Source of the DNA: Datnioides undecimradiatus
Lineage: Eukaryota; Chordata; Actinopteri; Lobotiformes; Datnioididae
Assembly: GCA_008933995.1 (NCBI GenBank)
Contig: WARS01000029.1
Coordinates: 22,504,879 to 22,568,878, forward strand
DNA: 64,000 nucleotides
Reading direction: 5' to 3'
Shown here: positions 36,486 to 49,900 of the stretch, piece after piece
Numbering within the stretch: position 1 is the stretch's first letter
Layout: every line of letters starts with the position of its first letter
Program-made: the position numbers and the translations under genes
The notes under the pieces: generated by a model
Seen by the model: only the letters and a program-made list of their open reading frames with translations
What the model was told of the DNA's origin: nothing
The model's database searches: none

Positions 36486-38754
36486 TTTGCGCACCACAGG
36501 CATGACAGCAGAGTTATTGATCTTCTCACCAATGATTAAATGATTATATCAAATATATAATTGCTAACCTTGCACAAGTTACTAGTAGCAAGTTATCTCA
36601 TCATGTTTATGCACGCAGAGGCGTTGCTGTGTTCTCAGGTGCACGTCATATGTGGATTAGATTGACTTTGAAATTTGCAGAATTTCTAATATTATACAGT
36701 GGCGTTACACTGGCCAAAAAAAATATTTTGGCAATACATACGAGCTGTATATGTATTTAATATTTAGGAAACTTGGCTGGCCCAAGATTTCAGATGCAGC
36801 GAATACAATGATGCTAAATGCTATTGCTAATGCTAACATATAAACAGAGCGAGATTGATCAGGAATGAAAAAAATAGAATTTTGCATGTTGTAAAAATAA
36901 CCATGATGACTTTCTTTCATGTTTTATACATTTAAGTTGATAATATGAAACCAAGGAATTGAAAAAAATAATAAAATCAATGATTTTTATTCTTTTTCCA
37001 TTGAGATCTTTTGTTTGATAGAGAGTAGATTCAAAGAAAACTGTTAGCAGCTCTGTGGATTATTGAGAACACTGATTCTGCACAGACAAGAGCCTATATT
37101 TTTTTAATTAAGTGCTTTTAATTCTGGGAATTAAAATTCAATTCACTGCAGTTACATTCAGGTGGCAGCAGAAATCTAAAATATTCAAGATAATAAAACC
37201 AACACTATCTGCATGTAAGGTACCGCGGTCTTTGACAAACAGCGCATGTGGCGTATACAAACTGCGTTGCAACCTGTTTAAGGGATAATTGATTCTACGA
37301 GGTGTAACGTCACAGTCGGCAGCAGCATTGTCACCTCGTGTGGTGTTTTCAAGCAAGCGAGCGAGTGCCCCACTGCGGCTCATCGCCACAAGCCAGCGTG
37401 TTCTTCCCGAATGCATATGACAACACAGCTTCAAATCCGACTCCGAGGCAATGCTTTTAGTCGGCAGAGCCAGGGGCCTGGGATTTATTCTGCAACACAG
37501 AATAAATCCCTGGAACAAACTGATTACATAAATGGCTAAAGGCTGGATGAGCGATAAGAGACATGCGCTCTGTTTGTAGCACTGAGGGGAACAAAAGCGC
37601 GGGCCCAGAGTCCCGTACACCTGCGGCACAGAGTGCGTTACACATGAAGGTGAGGGTGCGTGGATTAACACATCCGACCGGGGTGTTTACAAACACGTGG
37701 CGGCCATTTTGCTTCTCTTCAGTCAGCCACAGATGTGATAAGTTACCTCCAGCCTTCCTGTAATTTAATATTACTCAGCTAGTCTTTAATCAAGCTTTAT
37801 AATCTGCATTTACATGTATATTTCACCTTCAGCACACAAAACATTTGTCTGCGGTTCATTCCTACGCTGGTTATCCCAGCGCTACCCCAAGAAATCCAGC
37901 GGGACCATACAAAAGCCCATTCAGTCCGGTCACATCCCATCATGTGCGGATATAGCCTACAGTAGTTGACGAGCTCTAATTTTATCACCAAAGCAAAATG
38001 TTCTCCAGAAGCTTAATGCGAGTCAGTGGTGTGCCCTTATCATCCTGAGCACCCCTGGCACGCCGGGGCTTTTAATAGCCCCGTCCAGCCAGTGACAGGC
38101 AGATTTACTTGAGTGTAATCTGACATAGCTCTGAGTCAAATACTTGGGCCGAGAGATTGGGAAGCCGTGTTCGCCCTCCCTTTTGCCCCAAAGGAGAGTG
38201 GGAGGGAGGGGTGAGGGCTTCAAGCACAGACAGTTTTGAGATTCATCTGAGGTGAAAGTGAAGACGAACGACAGGTTTGTGTAGAACTGAGTCTGTGAAG
38301 AGCTGAGTGGGTTTCTGTAGAGGCTGTGCTGTGATGAAAGCTCATTTTGCCATTGACTAGGGTGGATTTTAGCTCTTTAAGTCACGTTAAAGCAGATCTG
38401 ATCACTGTTTATTGTCTTTAAGCACATGTACTGCACTGTAGAACTCACTTCACCAGCTTTCCAGCAGCACCAGGCGCTGACAGAGGTGATAAAGTGTTTG
38501 CTACGCAGCAACAAACAGATGAAAGACGAAGTTAGTGAGTTACTGTAGTGGATCCAAATGAAGCTGAAAAGAGTGATTATCAGACTTAGATCTGCAGAAC
38601 TCCTCCTAATTAATGCCAGTGTCGCTATGTGCTGTTAATTGCTAACTCACTTGCTCTGTGAGTCCATAACCTACCCACAGGAGGCTAAAACAAAAGTGTG
38701 CCGCTGCTTTGACTGTTGTCTTCCAATGACACGACCTCCCAGTTGCTAATGTGC

Positions 38755-38782
38755 CCTGACTGACTGACTGACTGACTGACTG
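38755..38782. repeat. GACT tetranucleotide microsatellite
   Basis: Seven CTGA/GACT units in tandem, seen directly. Confidence 0.93.
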
Positions 38783-41616
38783 GGTGTCAAGTTCCAGATG
38801 AATTAGCCGTCGGACAGGTTAGCACACTAGCACTAACTGCGCTGCATGATTCCAGAGCAGATAAGGTTTTACTTGTCTTCATCTAAATGAAGCTCAGAGA
38901 AACACCTGCTTTAACAAGTAGCTGAACTGTAATTTAAAATGAAAAAGTGCTGTCAAACATGCTAACTGACTCTCTTAGATGCAATTTGCAAACACTGCAT
39001 GATGTCATGGCTCGGCTTGGCTTATCACAGTCGCGCACGCTAGAGCGATGGCAGCTGTTAACGAGCGAGAGCTCAGTCCGTCTTCATTAGCAGAAAGCAG
39101 CCATTTGTTTGTCGCGGACGATTAATTAATAATGTGTCCCGAGTCGCCTGAAATTCACTCGCTGTTCCCAAACCAGCTGCTTACATACTGCATAGAGGCA
39201 GACTGTCAGAACTGAGCCCGAAGGACTGGACATCTTACTTTTCTTGCACAGATCTAAAGGTAAAGACAAAAGTAAATTAAAAGTACATTAATTATATTTA
39301 TAACTACACTGTATTCTATCTGGTCGGCTAATACTTCCATTCTTTGCAGTCTTTATCATTTGTGCTGATGTTTTCAGGCTGCATCAATGCTTTTGCCTGA
39401 TCCGAGCTACACTAGCGTGATATTAGATAAATAGGTGTATTTAGTCTGATAATGTGTCATATTAGGTGAATTACAATACTGAGGATGCCGTAGCGTTAAT
39501 AAAGGCTTTTAAATGCTTTCACGTGTTTGTCTAAAACAAAATCCTGCAAGCACGACACCCGCAGGCAGGAGAGGCACATAAATACAATACAGTTATGAAC
39601 ATAGGAGCCTTTGTAGAGCAGATGGGCAGTCCTTTTCAGGTTACCGAACCAGCTGCAGGGATAGATAATGTACAATGTCCCCGTAAGGCTTGTGCAGTGC
39701 TTTTCTATTCTTTTGGAGATTAAATTATAAGCCGCTGGAGCTCGCGAACTACACCCAGATTAAGTTGGTACAAAATAAATAGACAGAGGAGGGCCGGCGC
39801 TGCAGGGAAGTGACATTAACCTAACCGTACGGGGGTGCACCAATCTGACCAGAAAGAAGATGAAAATAGGATCACCGGGGTGTTATGTGCTGGAAAAGCC
39901 CCTGGGTAGATCTGTCCCAGGGTGACCTATCAGACTGTTGAAGTGAGCAATGTGCTCAGGTGTCATCAGAGGAGCGAGGGACCTCGGAGTTAAGAACATG
40001 ATGTCTGAGAAGAAACATGATTCACCGGTGGAAGGTTTTAAGTCTCATTACTCACACTGAAATGTTTTCTAACACTGTAATCTGAGGTGTCCATAATATG
40101 AGACTGACTAAATGCATCCATAACAACAGCTTCAAATAGCTTGTAAAATGAATCATGATCATTATTAATATTGCATCTAAAGAGGCTTACACAAACACCG
40201 AACAATTCCTTCATTTGCGGGAAACTCACAAGTAATCAAAGATGAACATGCAACACACAGACTGCAATAAACCGACAAGTTGTTTACCCCAAAATTAAAA
40301 TGTTAGTTATAAGTAAATGTGTGCGGATGCAGATTTGCTCTTAATCATCTGTTTCCAAATCAGGCTGTGTACGGAACCGGTTTACAGTAGTACCTGCAAA
40401 CCTTTATCGGTTTGTAGCGCTGTTATCAAAACAGACTTTGCAGACTGCGTCAGGGGACAAAACAGGAAAAACAATGACATAATGAAATTTAGATCGTGCT
40501 GCATCAGAAAACTGATAATTAAAAGTACAGTTTATAAATGAGCCACTAACTTTACAAGTTGTTCTATAGACTGCACAAAAACCCCATAGGTTAACATTAG
40601 AAATATCAGTTTGTGTGAGGCAGCAGCACGTATTAATGCGCCTCTGCAACATTTATACATCTGACCACAGGTCTTTTGTGATTTCTCATAGTTTTTCTCA
40701 GCGCCGTGTCTTCCTGGAAGCATTTCCTGAGCTGGCCTTGACACAACAGGACTGTGTTTACTGTAAACAGCGGTGACTAGCGTCATCCAGCATGGGGAAA
40801 TACACGTGGGAATACGAAATGATCAGTCCGGGAAGGCTCATCCTTTTCACTTTGATCAAACTTGTCATCTTTATACTGAGTTCTGTGCCTTATCTGGCGA
40901 GATAACAGGACGTGGGCTTAATGAGAGGAGTCAGAGAGACACGGTGGTGTTTGTAGCTGCAGGCTCTTCTGGATCAGAGTAGCAGCTAGCAGCTCCTCAG
41001 GGCAGAGATGTTGTGGATAGCGCCGTCCTGGAAGCTACCTGAGCCAGCCGAGCACAGCAGACGTCTGCAAGGGCAGAAATACTCCCCCTTCTGTTTGTTC
41101 CTTGTAGTGGCAACACATCAGATGGTCTGACACATACTTCTGTGGGCAGTCGGGCTTCCGCTCTCTGGGGCAGGGTACACAAAAATACACACATGCTAGC
41201 ACACAAGTGCAAGACCACAGTTGTGCACTTGTGACTCAGGACCCAAATCTGACAACTTGGCTGCAGAGAGGAAAGGGACAAGTCTGGACTCGCCAAAGCT
41301 GACTTGCTGTTCAGGAACCCTGGACATCTTGTGATCTGAGTCACGGAGCATCTTAATTAGCCTGAAACTGCTAAAACTGGGTCTGGGAATGAATGGAGAG
41401 CGAGAGCTACACAGTGAATGTGATCACATGTCAAGACAATTGATAACACAGAGATCGCGTCGACTTCCAGAACTTTGGTACGGTCTCAGCTCCTCAGCTG
41501 TTCTCTCCTTCAGCATTTCATGTCCAAATCCTTTTGTCCCAGTAGATATTCAAGCAACTTAACTATAAAGGTTTTTGTGTTATGTCTAATAATACATTTA
41601 TTTGTAAAATAATGCA

Positions 41617-41960
41617 TTTATTTCATATAGCGTTTTTCTACATGCTCGAAGACACTTTACGGTTTACACAAAGACAACAGCAAGAACAGCGCTAAGGTTC
41701 GATGCGGGGTAAATGAGAGATGGAGGCGCAGGCAAGGTTGAAGGGGTGGGTTTTGAAAGCCCACTTGAAGGCTGCAAGGGTGTTTGATTGTCCATGTCAC
41801 ACCAAGTGCAGAGCTTGGTCCTGGTAGTCTTAAGTGAGTTTGCATCCTCGAGCCTGAGGTGACAGGAGAAGGTGGGATGGACAAGAAGGTTGGAGAGATA
41901 TGGAGGGGCTCGGTTGCTGATGGGGGCTTTGCAGTTGAGCAGAAGAAGATGCTGGAAGAA
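41617..41960 (+). repeat. Decayed dispersed teleost repeat
   Basis: It begins ATATAGCGTTTTTCTACATGC and GACACTTTACGG, then GGTGGGTTTTGAAAGCCCA, AGGCTGCAAGGGTGTTTGATTG, GGTTGGAGAGATATGGAGGGGC and GGGGGCTTTGCAGTTGAGCAGAAG. This order matches a long dispersed repeat common in percomorph genomes. Open frames on the minus strand here are by-products. Confidence 0.5.
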
Positions 41961-42205
41961 ATGCAGAATACATATCAGCCCCTTTAATGCATGCATATGT
42001 ATGCACGTTCTGTGATTTTCTGCATTTCAAAAATGGCTGCTATTAACCCCGAGGAACCTGATGACTCATGTGGGAGCGTTCGGCTGATCACTCTTTTAAG
42101 CTGAGAAACAAATCAGCGCAACGAGGCCACACAGTGTCACCAAAGCAAAACACCCGATGCAGCTCTGCAGGCGGTTCTGCAGAGATGAGACGAGCGAATG
42201 AAAGA

Positions 42206-42228
42206 GTGTGTGTGTGTGTGTGTGTGTG
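42206..42228. repeat. GT dinucleotide microsatellite
   Basis: About eleven GT units followed by a G-rich tract, seen directly. Confidence 0.95.
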
Positions 42229-42416
42229 GGGTTGGGTGGGCGGAGAGGCTGACAGTGAGTGAGTGAATTAATTAACAAGTTCATGAATTGAAATTAATCA
42301 ATGGATATGTGAGAGATGACTTCTGATAAACCAGGCTCGTATTAAAGTCCAGAGATGTTGTAAAGGACTGGCGTGGACATATGAGATAGAAAATTCATCA
42401 TGAAACCTCCAGGAAC

Positions 42417-42541
42417 CGTTTGATATTTTGGGAAACTGATCTATTTTCTGTCTTGCTAAGAGTCAAATGAGAAGACTCAAGGCAACTCACATGTCTGCAT
42501 ATGATAAATATGAAGCTGGAGCCAGGATACAGTTAAGGATC
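42417..42541 (+). repeat. Copy of a common teleost dispersed repeat
   Basis: GTTTGATATTTTGGGAAACTG, TCTTGCTAAGAGTCAAATGAGAAGA, CTCACATGTCTGCATATGATAA and ATATGAAGCTGGAGCCAGG match, in order, the recalled family beginning GTTTGACATTTTGGGAAATA. Confidence 0.65.
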
Positions 42542-45500
42542 CCGCTCTTTCTTGTCGAGTATGGCCCCACATAGCATTCAAGTGCTGGAATTAGCCAGCC
42601 ATGAATGCAATGCAGACTTAAAAAGTAAAATGTGTTATTCATGTAATAAAAGATTTGTGTTGGATAATATCAGCAGCCTGCTATATTAACCCTTTGACCC
42701 CAAAATCCAGAAAATGTGTTAACAGTTTACAGGGCTAAATGAGTGAAATATGCTGCACGTTGGGAGATTGCCCCAGATTTCAGGATGAAAACGTGATCTG
42801 CTGGACGGGGCGCAACTCAAACTGTCCACAAATTCAATCTGACAACTGGCTATTTTTACTTGCACTCAGCAGGAGCGAGAGCCGGGGGTTTGACCTGGAC
42901 TTGGGATGTTCTTTTAACTTGACAGAGGACGTGACACACATGGTCTCTGTCTGTTTGCCTTTAACGTCAACGGTAACGTCACTGCAGACGTGCACCTGAG
43001 CATCCATGCACATGTAATCGTGCAATGTGCTGTACAGTACAATATAAATCTAGTAATCAATACTGTCATCCTATTGGCACACAATATGCATAATTAACTG
43101 TGGAAAAGGACTAAAAATACAACCTAAAATGCATTTTTAAAGCAGAAAGTCACCCACTGTACATCAGTCTAATCTATTAATTATTATACAAATCCTGTTT
43201 CATAATCACTTCGCAGCGTGTAATTCTACGTACAGCTATAGAAACTGCGGGGTGTCTCCTGTCAGCATCCAGAAATGAGGACATGGAGGGGAAATCTGAA
43301 AACCTGCATTGCACCAAGTTAGGTAACATCAAAGAAAACGTTACATACACACAGACACATCTTCCATGATCTAGATTTCTACTTCTTAATCCAGCAACCC
43401 CATGGGGCATCGCGGATCCTGGAGGTCTAGCGGATGTTTCCTGTACTTTTAGATTCATGAGGCGAACTTGTGTATATCTGAGACATTAGAGTGCTGTTGC
43501 TGTTTTTAGCCTCTTTCCTCCAGGAGCCGACCTTGCTGCATGGCTGAATAGAACATGCACTGCTTCCTCCTGACTACATGGATTTGTCAGGGGTTTTTAT
43601 AAATAGCTCAGCGGCAGCACGTGTCTGCGCCATACTGCAGACGAAGAATGCAGCTAGAGACAGCCAGAGAGATACAGATTTGTCAAAAGAGAGGAGGAGA
43701 GGCGAGGACAGGAGGCATAACAGGCGGAGGGAGAGGTCTGTTATGTTATTGACAGTTTGGCACACAGACCTATCAATATGCCCATGTCGCTCCTCGTCAA
43801 CTTCACTTGATGACCTTTGTCTGCTGAAAAAAGCACATGCTGACACACTTATTTAGTTGTGGTTGATGCATGAAATCTGCTGGGAAACGCACCCAGATGT
43901 CATATTTTCATTTCCTTGTGTGCACGCCACATAAGAATTTAAGGTCAGACGTGTTTACATCAAGCAAGATGAAACACAAGAGCAGCGCAAGATATGAATG
44001 AATAGCCCCAAAGTGAATGAACCGAACTCAGTCAACAAGGATTTGACACCAGTGTTTTGTGATGATTCATAAACTAATGTGCAATATCAGTAACTAAGCA
44101 ATGAAACGAGATTTATGTGTATGCATAGTCCGTTTGTCAACCCATTTGCTCTCTGTCTGATGGTGATTCAGCCTCAGGGGGACGACAGATAACATTCGGG
44201 GGAGTGTAACCAGCACATATCTGATAAATGAGTTAGTGTTCATGTTTTCGGTCCAATAACGTTTCAACAATCTTCCTCCACAGAATGAGGTGCCCAGTTT
44301 TGGTTGTTGAGGAACAGTAAAAGGTCCTGGCAACGAGGGCAACAGTTGATGAGATGATCTTCTGATGGGCTTGTCGTTACCGCCTGGTGAAGACCCAGTG
44401 TTGCTATCAAAAGCTCCAGAGCAGCTACTAAATGGACCTTGTGGTGAAATGGTTTTGTCGGCCCCTGTTTCCAGTGACTTTGAGGAATCAGTGTCCGTGT
44501 TGGGCGTTGCCAGTTTAGAAGCTTTTGGCATAAAAGCGGACCAATCGCCATGAAATCATGTTCTCCAGAGGCTGTATCTAATTAATTTCACTCAGCCTTG
44601 TTCTGTAGCACCAAAGTCAGACCAGGATTTCACTTGTACACCTTCTTATGTGTGTCACGGCAGTGTCAAGAAGCACAGTCATGCTCCTCAGAGGAAGAAC
44701 CTACTGTAGTCATTCTGTAAACAGTAGACCTCAGTGTTGATTGCCATTAGTGTTAGTGGTGTCGACATCATCCTGCGAGCAAGTCATCCTAACAACAGTC
44801 TTTTATAACCTTCCACAGCTCACGCAGAGATGTGATGACGTAAAACTTGACCCTCACTTGAGAACTTTGGTAAATTCACAGTCTGTACATTCTCTGCTAT
44901 ACTTAAAATATCTCTGCCCATTATTTTTGCAAACCCCTCTGAAAATAACTCTTCATTAGCAAACGAAGTGCACCTTGAGATTATGACTCACAGAGATGAC
45001 AAACTACCCTTCCAGACCAGTGCAGCGGTTTTATACATAACATCTGATGCACATCTTGGGTGTTTCTGTGGGAGGAAGCATCATTTCTGCATCGCATCCG
45101 AAGAGAGCTGCATACACGTCGGCATTGCGCTTCCTCATATTTATTCTTGATTGATTACAAAAGCTTCTGTGAGTGCATGCAAACCAATAACCGTCCACTA
45201 AAAACCCCAAGCAAATGCTCTTCACTGAGGAGAGTGACGTGATGTTTTCATGTGCATGAAGAACTCTTATATTTACCTCTCTGACACTAATGCTTGGCGG
45301 CAAAGCAAACATGCCATTCAACTTTCCTTTAATGTCAATTTGATGGCAAATCAGAAGCCTTATATACAGGTCCAAGCCAAGCCGGAGCAAATGAACACAC
45401 ACATATATTATGCCTCAAACAACCTGCCAGAGGTAAGTGCAGGACACAACTCTTTGAAGACCATTAATTCCAGCAAATGGCTTTCGGTCGGCTAATGAAC

Positions 45501-46817
45501 AGAACATTTTGAGCAATGTTCCCAATTCCAGGTCCAAGCATCAAAACAATCCACCGCACCAGCTCCACTACTGCACCAATAACAGCCAAGAGACAGGAAA
45601 TGAAAAATAACTCGTGAAATAGTGGCTTTTTAAGGTGAATGGACAAGTGCTATGAATGGAGGGATGGATGGTGCTGTTTCAAAACTGCAAATATCTATTA
45701 GATCACTGCAGAGATGTTCATGTAACACTTCAGCCATAAAGCTAAAGAGAGAACAGATCTCAGGACTGTTTAACTGTTGTTACACCGTGGGAAAAATACC
45801 AAACTTGGCGAGACTTTGCACGATTTTGCATCTGAGAAGAAACTGAGTTTATGCATTAATTCACTTCATGGTTCTTCTTTTTTGTCTCGTAACACATTCA
45901 AATGTGAATTGGAGGATTTCACCTGCAGGTGTTGAGACTGTTCGCCCATCCATCAATTCCCCTTGTGAAACAGACCCACTTTTGCAGAAATGTGTGGCCT
46001 TTGATGGAGCCTCTTTACGACCATGCCCCATCTGGAGTGGCTCATGTGTCCCGAAGGCAGAACACTGACAAACAGTACATGACAGCAGCAGTGTACAAAT
46101 GAGATGGGACAGCTTGTGATGAGCGATGGGGATGTGGGTCGTTTCAGTGCGTTCCAGTCTTCATTTTAGGGAAGTGGAGGTTTTCTTTTAATTATAATCA
46201 CAAATTAAAATAATGTGAGTCAATGCAAGCTGTTAGCGAAATGATGCCTCTGCATCTCAGGCTCGGTGGAACTGATTTGCATGTGAAGATTCTTAAATTG
46301 TGTGAGCTCCACTTAAACAATAAAACAGTAAATGTGAATTTCGGCATCGTGGATGTTTGAAGCCGCCTTCTGAATGAAGCAGAGGCATACTGAATCAGCT
46401 GTTTGCATATGGAGGTGCACCTGTTGTCTGCATCCAGCTGAGTCCCCGTCCAGTCGGTTTGGCCTTATCTCTCTGCATCTTGTTTCTTCCAGTCAGTTTA
46501 TTCAACAGGTCTCCCAACAACGTTTAAGAACGTATGCATAGTCTAAATACCTAGAGGGGCAGCCCAGCTTCACGAAGCTAAAACATACGATTAGCCTCCG
46601 TAGCAACAGCTAAAATATGAGTTAAATGCATTTTTAGGGTGTCCATGATTTATCTACAAATGCAGTCACTGAAAAAAGTGAAGATCATCAATTTAACCTG
46701 CAATAATCCAGGGAAACTGAAACCTCCAACCGACTGGTCACGGCCTTTCTTCACAGTCAAACATATCCATGCACCCACACGTGGACTGCGAGCTTAAGTG
46801 CTGTGCTGTGTCTTTCC

Positions 46818-46822
46818 AGCAG
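46818..46822 (+). promoter_or_regulatory. NAGNAG-type splice acceptor before rgs8 ATG
   Basis: CTTTCCAGCAG provides two AG acceptors three bases apart, 11-14 bases before the ATG. It shows that at least one exon lies upstream. No in-frame stop separates the acceptor from the ATG, so an N-terminally extended isoform, as in human RGS8, is possible. Confidence 0.6.
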
Positions 46823-46832
46823 GATCAGCACC

Positions 46833-46933
46833 ATGAAGACCAGACTCGGCTGCCTGTCCAACAAGTCTGACTCCTACAGTGACTTCTCCGAGTTCCTGCC
46901 TCCTGCCCACGAAACCACCGCCAGGTGTCTGAA
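46833..46933 (+). CDS. rgs8: rgs8 coding exon 1 (aa 1-33)
   Basis: Encodes the basic, Cys-containing N-terminus (MKTRLGCL) and a Ser/Asp/Pro-rich linker. The N-terminal segment of R4 RGS proteins binds membrane and helps receptor selectivity. Donor AA|GTGAGT, phase 2, completing Lys34 in the next exon. Confidence 0.93.
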
Positions 46934-49900
46934 GTGAGTTTGCCAAAAAAAACAAAAAAACTCTTTGTCTTCTTCTTCTTCTGGGAGAAAACTCAAACTT
47001 CTGTTGTGTTAAATAACTCTCCGGATGCCACGCTTCGCCTTCAGAGTTTCAACATTGTACAAATTCAATTAAACTCAAAGATTTAACACAAAGCTGCTCA
47101 GTAAAGACTTTTTATCAGTTTTTACTGTTTGACTGGAGCCTGTTAACGTCCTGTATAGCTCTCTTGTCAGCCGGCATGTCAGCAACACAGATAATCATCA
47201 TACCAAATCTGCGTGACACAGTTTTACTCTGTTGCTGTCTGACATGGTTGTGACTCTTGCTGCAGACAGCCTTGAGTCTGAACAAGGCCAGTTCAAATGT
47301 TTGTCGATAGAGAAGCATTTCTCTCTGTGCAACCGAAAAGGATCGAGTCAGAGGTAAAAACACACCCGTTTCTGCAAATGAGGTCAAGCATTTCCAAGTC
47401 ATATGCACAACATATAGGTGGTAAATCAAAGTTTCAGTAATGTGTTTTCCCTCCATTAGTGAATCAGTGCAAAGCGATCCTGCGAGGTGCTTGAGCACAC
47501 CATGATATTATCGTCATGGCAGAGGAAACTCGCTGCAAAGGTTTCACATTTGCATTGTTTCAGAGCTTTTATGTGTTTTACATTTCCTTTAATCTCTGTG
47601 ATGAAGTCATGTCATGTTTTCATCAAAGAGCATTGAAATGGGACCAAATATCAGCTTTTCTTCTTGTTTTATCCGGTCTCCCTCTCCCCTGTCATTATTC
47701 CGCAAATGCGACAAGACATTACAATTACCTTAAGGCCTTGAGCGGAAGAACAGCTGCGAGCATGGAATAAATCATACATTAAACTGCGCTGGCCTTCAAT
47801 AATGCATACAGTACCATTTTGTGTTAAAAATGCATGAAAGCGCAGTTGTTGGTTTGCGTCTCACTCTCCCTCCATCTCTCCCCCCTCTCTCTCTCCATCA
47901 GGCTGTCGACGGATGAGGTCGTCCGATGGTCGGAATCGTTCGATCACCTCCTCTCTCACAAATGTAAGTGGACATTTTCGATGGTTCAGGGCGAACTGTC
48001 CCGTGACCGTCGTGCCGTGTGCAGCCAGGATGGGGAAAATTAAAGCCGCCTTAATGCAGCGGTAAAAATTGTCATTTCCTGTTTGCTAAATAGTTTCTAT
48101 TTTTCGCCCAGCACAAGCAAAGTCCATTTTCTCCCCTCCAAGCCCGTCTTATGTAACGGGCTCATTTCTGCGTTGTGAGGACTCCTTAGCGCATAATGAG
48201 TCACGTACTTGTCTGTGACCTTCCCTTTGGACGAAGCGCACGCTGGCACAGGCTTCTCTCCATCTGCACAAACAGGTCATGCGTTTATTTTCTAACCGCT
48301 AACAAAGCCGCGTGACGTAGCATCGGCGGCATCAAACTCACTGAACTGACAGATTAACGAGAGCACAAAGTGGACACAGAGCCAACCCACCTTGAGAGAT
48401 CTCACCAACACTGAGCACACACCCGTATCAACATTTGCCTGATATCGCAACTGCTCTCTGACTTTTGAGATGCCTGTGTTTTGCAGAGCCTCAGGGGGGG
48501 TCTCATGTTAAAACAATGACATGGAAACCTGCAACACGTGGGCTCAGCTTCCTAATCTGTTCTTCTGCATTTAGTTAATTAGCATTTGCAGGAGGAAAAC
48601 GCTTACTCTGACGCAAAGCGATCAAGATGCGTTCCTCTTGTGGTGATCTCAGGTATGATTGATATATGTCTTCACTTTGCTTGCCGTAATCAGGAAAATA
48701 AGTGTTGAGTTTGCATCAGCAGTGGCAGAAACCAGAGTTCAACAGGTGCCATGAGACACGAATCAAACTGTAGATGGTTTTAAGGCCAGTTTTAAAGTTT
48801 TTAGGCCAGTTTACCTTCCCTGTCATTCTCTCTGGTCCACGGGTTTTTGTAACATCACAGAATTACCAGCAAAGCTCCGCCCAACTCAACAGAGCCAGAG
48901 TTGAGTAAGCAAGGCGTGCACGGCAGAGTGCTGCAGCCATGGCCTACTAGAATCAAAGAGACGCACCAAAACATTAAACTAATGTGCAACAAGTCTGTTG
49001 TAAAGTGGCAACGGTGCTTTTGATAAACATCAGACAAAGTCACTTTGCGTAAGCTTTAAAAGATTTACTGTAAAGCGTGTTTGTCTTTCACTCTGTTAGT
49101 ATTTAAATGCATCAGGCACACAGATGACATATGCAAATCAGCAAAGGCTGGTTGCAAAGGGTGTTGATTCAAACGTGCCTTCACTGTTTAATGAATGACA
49201 ACTGGTTGGGGTAATGTGGCAAAAGAGAGAGCAAGAACCACATTTAGCTGGGACTCGGTGTATGGAATTGATCGTGATATCATAATTATGTCTATAAGAT
49301 GTCAGAAAAATGCCCAGTTTGCTTTCCCAGCGCACAGAAATAAGTCTTAAAATGTCCAAAACTCAGAAAGATTAAATGTACAATCATAGAAACCGATGCA
49401 GCTAAAGGTCGCGTTGGAGAAGCTTTCAATACTGTGGATCTTTGGCATGACCGATGCTTTAATTGATACATTTTCCTGTTGAAATAGCTAACAGTTCAAT
49501 TTTCTTTTATTCAAATCAACAAGAATCAATAAATAAAAACTGTACGAGGTTCTTTCTGCAGGATTTGAATCAATAATCTTGCGAGCATGTTTGAGTTTCG
49601 TAGGTGAAAGAGAGCTAATCATCGTCGCTGGAAGACAACTGTAAACATTCTGTACTTGCATCAACATTATCTTGTTTTGTTCGGATAAAGGTTGTGACAT
49701 AACACCTCGGTCTGACACGTAAACCATTAGAGGGCTAATGCCATTCCCGAAAAACATAAAGTTTGTTATTGAGCCAAGAATAGGGACTTCCTCAGGTGCG
49801 GGGAGTGCGATACACCTGCGTATCCTGTTTCAATTGACCAGGCATTAGAGAGGTGAGCTATAACATGAACACACACACACACACACATTACATAATGTCA

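Larger units (their letters stand above)
33403..46817. other. Intergenic DNA / rgs8 upstream region
   Basis: No protein gene recognised. It contains the repeats listed separately, possible 5' noncoding exon sequence for rgs8, and a Ser/Pro-rich minus-strand open frame at 44094-44531 that I cannot assign. Other long frames (177 codons minus at 37138-37671; 123 codons at 35296-35667 and 45031-45402) look like chance frames. Confidence 0.5.

Noticed and set aside
37138-37671. 177-codon minus-strand open frame
   Set aside because: No domain, signal or family similarity. Composition shifts along its length, and a second frame is also open over part of it.
41657-42030. Overlapping minus-strand frames of 66-110 codons
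   Set aside because: They fall in the decayed dispersed repeat at 41617-41960, read on the complement.
49490-49600. Possible tRNA B-box (GATTCAAATCC on the minus strand) suggesting a SINE
   Set aside because: No convincing A-box at the right spacing and no tail or target duplication.
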